This document shows, piece by piece, positions 59,433-64,000 of a DNA stretch of 64,000 nucleotides. Source of the DNA: Hwangdonia lutea (GTDB taxonomy: Bacteria > Bacteroidota > Bacteroidia > Flavobacteriales > Flavobacteriaceae); the NCBI RefSeq assembly GCF_032814565.1, contig NZ_CP136521.1:2452501-2516500 (forward strand), written 5' to 3'. The position numbers and the translations under genes are program-made. Numbering within the stretch: the stretch's first letter is position 1; every line of letters begins with the position of its first letter. The notes under the pieces are model-generated. The model was not told where the DNA came from. It saw only the letters and a program-made list of their open reading frames with translations, and made no database searches.

Positions 59433-59927
59433 TTACGGATTTAATATGGTTCTAAGTTTTGTTTTAATTCGGTTCATTTTCACACGTGCATTCACTTCAC
59501 TTATCCCTAAGGTTTCACTAATTTCTCGGTAATCTTTGTCTTCTAAATACAAGAAAACGAGTGCTTTTTCAATATCGTTTAATTGGTGTACGGCTTTGTA
59601 AAGCACTTTTAATTGCTGCTCTTCGGTGTCGTCATAATCTTCTGCTTTTATTTTAAATTCAACACCTCCAAAATCTTGGGTGCTAATCCTTCGTTTAGAT
59701 TTTCGGTACAAAGTAATGGCGGTATTTAAGCCCACGCGATACATCCAAGTGCTAAACTTTGCATCGCCACGAAATTTGGGGTAGGCTTTCCAAAGTTGTA
59801 TGGTTATCTCCTGAAATAAATCGTTATGGGCATCATAATTATTCGTATACAATCGGCATACTTTGTGAATAATGTTCTGATGCTTTTCTAGCAATTCAAC
59901 AAAACTATGTTCAAGTTCTTTATTCAA
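59433..59927 (-). CDS. RNA polymerase ECF-type sigma factor
   Basis: The 164-residue protein has region 2 (NDLFQEITIQLWKAYPKFRGDAKFSTWMYRVGLNTAI as landmark, about 35-75) and region 4 (IEKALVFLYLEDKDYREISETLGISEVNARVKMNRIKTKL as landmark, about 118-160) of small extracytoplasmic sigma factors. It lacks region 3. It is followed by a membrane protein that may restrain it. A promoter for this operon was not located; the 373-base region upstream may hold it. Confidence 0.93.
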   Translation of the reverse strand: MNKELEHSFVELLEKHQNIIHKVCRLYTNNYDAHNDLFQEITIQLWKAYPKFRGDAKFSTWMYRVGLNTAITLYRKSKRRISTQDFGGVEFKIKAEDYDDTEEQQLKVLYKAVHQLNDIEKALVFLYLEDKDYREISETLGISEVNARVKMNRIKTKLRTILNP

Positions 59928-60300
59928 TTTGATGGTTTAGTTACAAGGTAAGTAGCTTAAATATTTAAAATGTTACAGCAACTTAAAACAATATTTTTAA
60001 TTGAGGAAAAAAAGCTAAAAAATCTAATTTTAAAATGACGGGTTTTAACTGATTTATTTTGAGTGAATTAAATGGAATTATGAAAGCTAAAAAGCAAATA
60101 TTTGCGGCGGCTTTTGTCTGAAATTAAAAATGAAATAAATGAAATAAGGGTGATTGTTTTAAAATTGAAAGGCAACGGCTATCTTTTTTAAATTTTTCAG
60201 CTATTTTGATATCTGGTTTTTGAAGGTTAAATGAATGCTTTCTATTTTTAAATTCATACATCTGATAATCAATATTTTAAATATGTGATATAGATTTTGT
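59928..60300. other. AT-rich gap between the sigma factor and the lysoplasmalogenase gene
   Basis: Only very short frames occur; the ATGAAAGCTAAAAAGC at 60080 gives 13 codons. The gap has no match to the repeat families listed. It probably contains the sigma operon promoter, which may be autoregulated. Confidence 0.4.
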
Positions 60301-60996
60301 CTATGATTGCTTTAATAGGCCAAAAACGATAAAAAGTTGGGCTATTGAATAGGTAAGCATAATGCTAATGTTGGAAAATGGCAATGGCTCGTAAAATTTA
60401 TTTAAGGCCAATAAACTATCCGAAGTTATAAAAAAAAGTGCACCTAAAAAAACTAAAATGAAACTGTTTTTGGTTACATTTCCTTGTCGTAAAAATGCTG
60501 TAATCGCCATTAATAAAATAATGCCCATGTATACAATTACAGGTATCAATAAATCGCCTAAACCAGCTTTTAAAAAGTAAAATAAGGTCGCTGCATAAAT
60601 GAGTAACAACGCAGTAAAAGGAAGCACCTTTTTTGAATTCTTTTTCTTTCTCAAAAAAACCAAAACATACATAATGTGCGCCAATAAAAAGGCTAGTAAT
60701 CCGCTTATAAAATAGTTGGCAGATGCATTTACAAACATTAAAAACACATCGCCCAATAGCGAAAACAGCAAAGCTAAAAGTGTAAGCCATTTTGTTTTGG
60801 CATCCAAATGTTGCGCGTGTTTCCAAAAGAAGAAAATGAGCGAAATTAAAATTGAAGGCTTGGTAAAATAATGGTAAGTGCTTAAACTTTCAACAGAGCC
60901 GCAAATCAATTCTGCCATAACAATTATTGAGAAAACGAATGAAAATGATATCTCGGATTTGTTGAGCATAACGTTGATTTTTTCAAATATATTCAA
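60301..60996 (-). CDS. YhhN family membrane protein (lysoplasmalogenase-like)
   Basis: The 231-residue protein has about eight membrane segments and the YhhN family motifs FTKPSILISLIFFFW, LLFSLLGDVFLMF and a late SDSLLALNKF. The animal homologue TMEM86B splits lysoplasmalogen; the bacterial substrate is uncertain. It is transcribed alone. The divergent TonB gene starts about 130 bases away. Confidence 0.88.
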   Translation of the reverse strand: MNIFEKINVMLNKSEISFSFVFSIIVMAELICGSVESLSTYHYFTKPSILISLIFFFWKHAQHLDAKTKWLTLLALLFSLLGDVFLMFVNASANYFISGLLAFLLAHIMYVLVFLRKKKNSKKVLPFTALLLIYAATLFYFLKAGLGDLLIPVIVYMGIILLMAITAFLRQGNVTKNSFILVFLGALFFITSDSLLALNKFYEPLPFSNISIMLTYSIAQLFIVFGLLKQS

Positions 60997-61129
60997 TTCA
61001 TCATTAAAATTTTACAGTTCGGTTAGTATTAGTTTTTTCAAGCTTGGTTATGTTTCAAATTTGCTTGTGCTGAATTTATTTCAGTACCGCATCAACAAAA
61101 AACGAACGAACCAATAATCAACCTAAAAA

Positions 61130-63283
61130 ATGAAAAAGCTATTATTAATTTTAAGTGTAATTATCACAAGTCAGTTTTCCGCCCAAACTATTATCAACGG
61201 AAAAGTTACCGATAATAAAGGTTTGCCAATTTCTGGAGCAAATGTTTATTTAGATGCCACGTACGATGGCAGCACCACCGATAAAAACGGAATATTTTCC
61301 TTTAAAACCGAAGAAGTCGGTACGCAAACTTTAATTGTTTCTTTTTTGTCATTTGAAACCTTTACCATGGTTGGCGATGTATCTTACATGAAAGATTTAA
61401 GTATTAAACTGCGCGAAGATGTAAACGCTTTAGATGCCGTTGTGCTATCGGCCGGCACCTTTGCAGCGGGCGACAATAGTAAAGTTAACGTGCTAAAACC
61501 TTTGGATGTGGTAACCACCGCCAGCGCCTTGGGCGATTTTGTTGGTGCCTTACAAACCTTACCGGGAACCACCACAGTAGCCGAAGACGGCCGTTTGTTT
61601 GTGCGTGGTGGCGAAGCCGAGGAAACCCAGATTTTTATTGATGGCATTCGTGTGTTTACACCGTATTCGCCAACAACCAATAACACCCCAACACGCGGAC
61701 GCTATTCGCCTTTTTTGTTTGATGGCATTACCTTTTCTACGGGTGGCTATTCCGCGGAATTTGGGCAAGCCTTATCCAGTGTATTGTTGTTAAATACCAT
61801 TGACGAACCCGATCAAGAAAAAACAGATATTGGCATTATGAGTGTTGGCGCCACATTGGGTAACACCCAAAAATGGGATAAAAGTTCTGTTAGTGTCAAT
61901 GCTTCCTACATAAATTTAGCACCTTATATCGCACTGTTTCCCGATAGAAACGATTGGAAAAAACCTTTTGAAACCCTTTCGGGGGAAGCCGTATTCCGCA
62001 AAAAAACAGATTCGGGCTTGTTTAAATTATACGGTGCTTTTGATACGACAAATTTTGAACTCACCCAAGAAGACATCAATTATAGTGAGGGACTGGATTT
62101 TAAATTGAAAAACAAAAACCTGTATATCAATGGCTCGTATCAAGGCGCTTTAAATGCCAATTGGTCGTTATTTGGCGGCCTAAGTTATACCCACGGAAAT
62201 AACAATATTAATATTATGGATAGCGATATCGAAGATTTTGAAAACTCGATACACGCCAAACTGAAATTTAAAAACCGAATTAGCAACCGCTTTAAACTGT
62301 ATTTTGGCGCAGAATATTTTGCTACGGATTTTGATGAAACCTATGCCGATGCTTCGGTTAGTCCGGTAAGCTACGGGTATAACGACAACATTGCAGCAGC
62401 CTTTGCCGAAGCCGATATTTTTATATCGAAAAAACTAGCGTTTAAAACGGGTATGCGTGCAGAATACACCGAGATTTTCAACGATTTTACACTAGCGCCA
62501 CGGGTGTCGATGGCCTATAAAACCTCAGGGAAAAGTCAGTTGTCTTTGGCTTACGGAAATTTTTACCAAAACCCATCGAGCTATATTTTAAAGTTTAATC
62601 AAAATTTAAAATCTCAAAACACATCGCATTATATTTTTAACTATCAGTACAATGCCGACCGACAACTGTTTAGAGCTGAAGCCTATTATAAAAACTATGA
62701 TAATTTAGTGAAGTTTACTGATGAGTTCCCAGATTTCAATAGTACTTATAATAACAATGGAAGTGGTTTTGCAAAAGGCATCGACTTTTTTTGGAGGGAT
62801 AGCAAAAGCATCAAAAATTTCGATTATTGGTTAAGCTATTCGTTTTTGGATACCAAACGCGATTACAGAAATTATACAGCAAAGGCACAACCAAATTTTG
62901 CAAACACACATAACCTTTCGGTAGTTGGTAAATATTGGATTGACGATTGGCGCAGTCAAGTTGGTTTTAGCTACGGTTTTGCTTCGGGCAGAACCTACAC
63001 CAACCCAAATCAGCCTGGGTTTTTAAACAACAAAACCAAAGCGTATAACAGTTTAAGCCTTAATTGGGCTTATTTAATAAGTCCGCAAAAAATACTGTAC
63101 GCCTCAATAAACAATGTGTTGGGATTTAAAAATATTAATGGCTACCAATATGCCAATGCACCAAATGCAAATGGCCATTTTGAAAGACGTGCGTTACAAC
63201 CTGCGGCAGACCAATTCTTTTTTGTGGGTTTCTTTTGGACGATTAGTGCGGATAAAAAGAGCAACCAGTTGGATAATTTGTAG
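61130..63283 (+). CDS. TonB-dependent receptor with carboxypeptidase-like N-terminal domain
   Basis: The 717-residue outer-membrane protein has a signal peptide (ending SQFSAQ), a carboxypeptidase-like regulatory domain (GKVTDNKGLPISGANVYLDA, about 25-100), a plug domain with GRLFVRGGEAEETQIFIDGI (about 160-180), and a barrel with many aromatic strands. The end reads FFVGFFWTISADKK. There is no SusD gene beside it, so the ligand is not a typical glycan. A TonB box is not evident. The length is short for this class. Confidence 0.9.
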   Translation: MKKLLLILSVIITSQFSAQTIINGKVTDNKGLPISGANVYLDATYDGSTTDKNGIFSFKTEEVGTQTLIVSFLSFETFTMVGDVSYMKDLSIKLREDVNALDAVVLSAGTFAAGDNSKVNVLKPLDVVTTASALGDFVGALQTLPGTTTVAEDGRLFVRGGEAEETQIFIDGIRVFTPYSPTTNNTPTRGRYSPFLFDGITFSTGGYSAEFGQALSSVLLLNTIDEPDQEKTDIGIMSVGATLGNTQKWDKSSVSVNASYINLAPYIALFPDRNDWKKPFETLSGEAVFRKKTDSGLFKLYGAFDTTNFELTQEDINYSEGLDFKLKNKNLYINGSYQGALNANWSLFGGLSYTHGNNNINIMDSDIEDFENSIHAKLKFKNRISNRFKLYFGAEYFATDFDETYADASVSPVSYGYNDNIAAAFAEADIFISKKLAFKTGMRAEYTEIFNDFTLAPRVSMAYKTSGKSQLSLAYGNFYQNPSSYILKFNQNLKSQNTSHYIFNYQYNADRQLFRAEAYYKNYDNLVKFTDEFPDFNSTYNNNGSGFAKGIDFFWRDSKSIKNFDYWLSYSFLDTKRDYRNYTAKAQPNFANTHNLSVVGKYWIDDWRSQVGFSYGFASGRTYTNPNQPGFLNNKTKAYNSLSLNWAYLISPQKILYASINNVLGFKNINGYQYANAPNANGHFERRALQPAADQFFFVGFFWTISADKKSNQLDNL

Positions 63284-63368
63284 GAGAGATTCGTTTACCG
63301 GTTTTGACTATGATTTCGTTGCGGATAAATCCGCAAGATACTTTCCGCCGTAACCGAAAGATAGCAAA

Positions 63369-63406
63369 ATTGCGGTTGAATTCCGATTAAGGAATTCAAC
63401 CGCAAT
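63369..63406. repeat. perfect palindrome ATTGCGGTTGAATTCC / GGAATTCAACCGCAAT
   Basis: Sixteen-base perfect arms with GATTAA between lie after the TonB receptor gene. A second hairpin TTGCGGAT/ATCCGCAA is at about 63318-63335. No T-run follows, so it may be a structural repeat or a weak terminator for either gene. It is followed by GGTGTTGTTACCCACA. Confidence 0.7.
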
Positions 63407-63435
63407 GAATTATAGGTGTTGTTACCCACAGTTTT

Positions 63436-64000
63436 TTAAAATCCTCTTATGTTCTTCAGTTCAGTTCCAAATAGTATTTCTTCCAAAAAATACGATGGTA
63501 CTACAGCAGCAATTCCCAAATTTCTATCAGAAACTGGAATTTTTTGTGTTTCTATAATTTTGATAGGGGAACTTTCTCCAAAATATCCTTTCATAATTCC
63601 TGCTAACTTCAATTCAGGATTTCCAACAAAAAGACCACCATTACCTCTATCTGCTCCGAGGTAAAAGAATACTGGGGAACCACTATTACCTCCATAACTC
63701 GATGTTTCCATTAGATACAAGCTTGTCATTTCATTGTCCCAAGGAATTTTTTCTTCCGTAAGTAAGGCTACTCTTCCAAATCGAACGATAGGATATATTC
63801 TTTTATCTCCAATAAATGGAGTAAACATACCTGTGAAAAACACATCCGAACCCTCTCTTATGTTAAGATCTTTAAAGTTTTTTTTATTCGTTAAAAAAGT
63901 GCTCGGAAGAGTTAAATAGTCAAATTTCGTTGGGTCAGGCCCGATAGGTATTACAGCAATATCTACCGTTTTGTCCGCATGTATAAAGATATTCTTGTTG
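63436..64000 (-). CDS. trypsin-like serine protease, cut by the window end
   Basis: The frame is open to the window edge, so the protein is missing its N-terminus. About 188 residues are visible. The catalytic Asp lies in KTVDIAVIPI and the catalytic Ser in GGNSGSPVFF; the His would lie upstream beyond the window. The end is RGF with no membrane segment. A stand-alone bacterial trypsin-like protease of this type, sometimes found with effector or defence modules, has no assigned role here. An internal GTG at 63843 is not taken as a start because coding continues upstream. Confidence 0.85.
   Translation of the reverse strand, partial: NKNIFIHADKTVDIAVIPIGPDPTKFDYLTLPSTFLTNKKNFKDLNIREGSDVFFTGMFTPFIGDKRIYPIVRFGRVALLTEEKIPWDNEMTSLYLMETSSYGGNSGSPVFFYLGADRGNGGLFVGNPELKLAGIMKGYFGESSPIKIIETQKIPVSDRNLGIAAVVPSYFLEEILFGTELKNIRGF

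Noticed and set aside
60080-60121. Short frame MKAKKQIFAAAFV resembling a signal peptide start
   Set aside because: It stops after 13 codons, with no continuation in another frame.

Overview
This window reads as a chromosomal segment of a member of the Flavobacteriaceae (Bacteroidota). The support is an AT-rich sequence, promoters of the TAnnTTTG type (clearest before the trp operon), few obvious Shine-Dalgarno sequences, and many families typical of that group: BT_3928-type DoxX protein, DUF3667, GIN/DUF2807, PspC, the MoxR-DUF58-DUF4350-DUF4129-SpoIIM set, and a TonB receptor with a carboxypeptidase-like N-terminal domain. I saw no rRNA, tRNA, CRISPR array, prophage or full insertion sequence. 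Both ends cut through genes.

Layout. 1-5.9 kb: lipB, a tiny Pmp3/YqaE protein, truA, an MsbA-like ABC exporter, a DUF3667 membrane protein and the c-di-AMP synthase cdaA. 5.9-12.4 kb: a lipoprotein, folP, a DUF1599 protein, a BT_3928/DoxX protein, a TlpA-like lipoprotein, tpiA, prmA and clpS. 12.4-15.4 kb: a sulfur cluster (persulfide dioxygenase-rhodanese fusion, two YeeE/YedE half-transporters, a decayed TauE/SafE gene). 15.7-25.3 kb: an SDR-like protein, then the whole trp operon on the minus strand (trpL leader, GIY-YIG gene, trpE-G-D-C-F-B-A, trmL). 25.3-38.5 kb: thioredoxin-like and rhodanese proteins, two GIN-domain proteins around a YceI-barrel-YceI set, PspC/PadR, DUF4870, DUF4442, AIM24 and oxyR. 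38.7-46.9 kb: DUF2141, the MoxR/DUF58 locus, RDD and TRIC-type membrane proteins. 47-64 kb: an M3 peptidase, a cyclophilin lipoprotein, a Nudix hydrolase, an acyltransferase, a beta-keto acid cleavage enzyme with a GNAT-like partner, a large TlpA-like lipoprotein, topB, an RluE-like pseudouridine synthase, an ECF sigma factor with a membrane protein, a lysoplasmalogenase-like protein, a TonB-linked receptor, and a trypsin-like protease cut by the window end.

The most striking content is regulatory and repetitive. The trp operon has a consensus promoter, an 18-residue leader peptide with three consecutive Trp codons, and an intrinsic terminator before the first structural genes, which is a classic ribosome-mediated attenuator. 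Downstream, the operon is heavily invaded by small palindromic repeats. They fill the trpE-trpG, trpC-trpF, trpF-trpB and trpB-trpA gaps, and one sits in frame inside trpF. A GIY-YIG nuclease gene bounded by inverted hairpins lies between the attenuator and trpE. Several repeat copies differ by paired changes that keep hairpin stems intact, so the structures appear to be maintained. At least ten repeat families occur elsewhere in the window, including a palindrome in frame in topB and two 7-bp tandem tracts that abut start codons.
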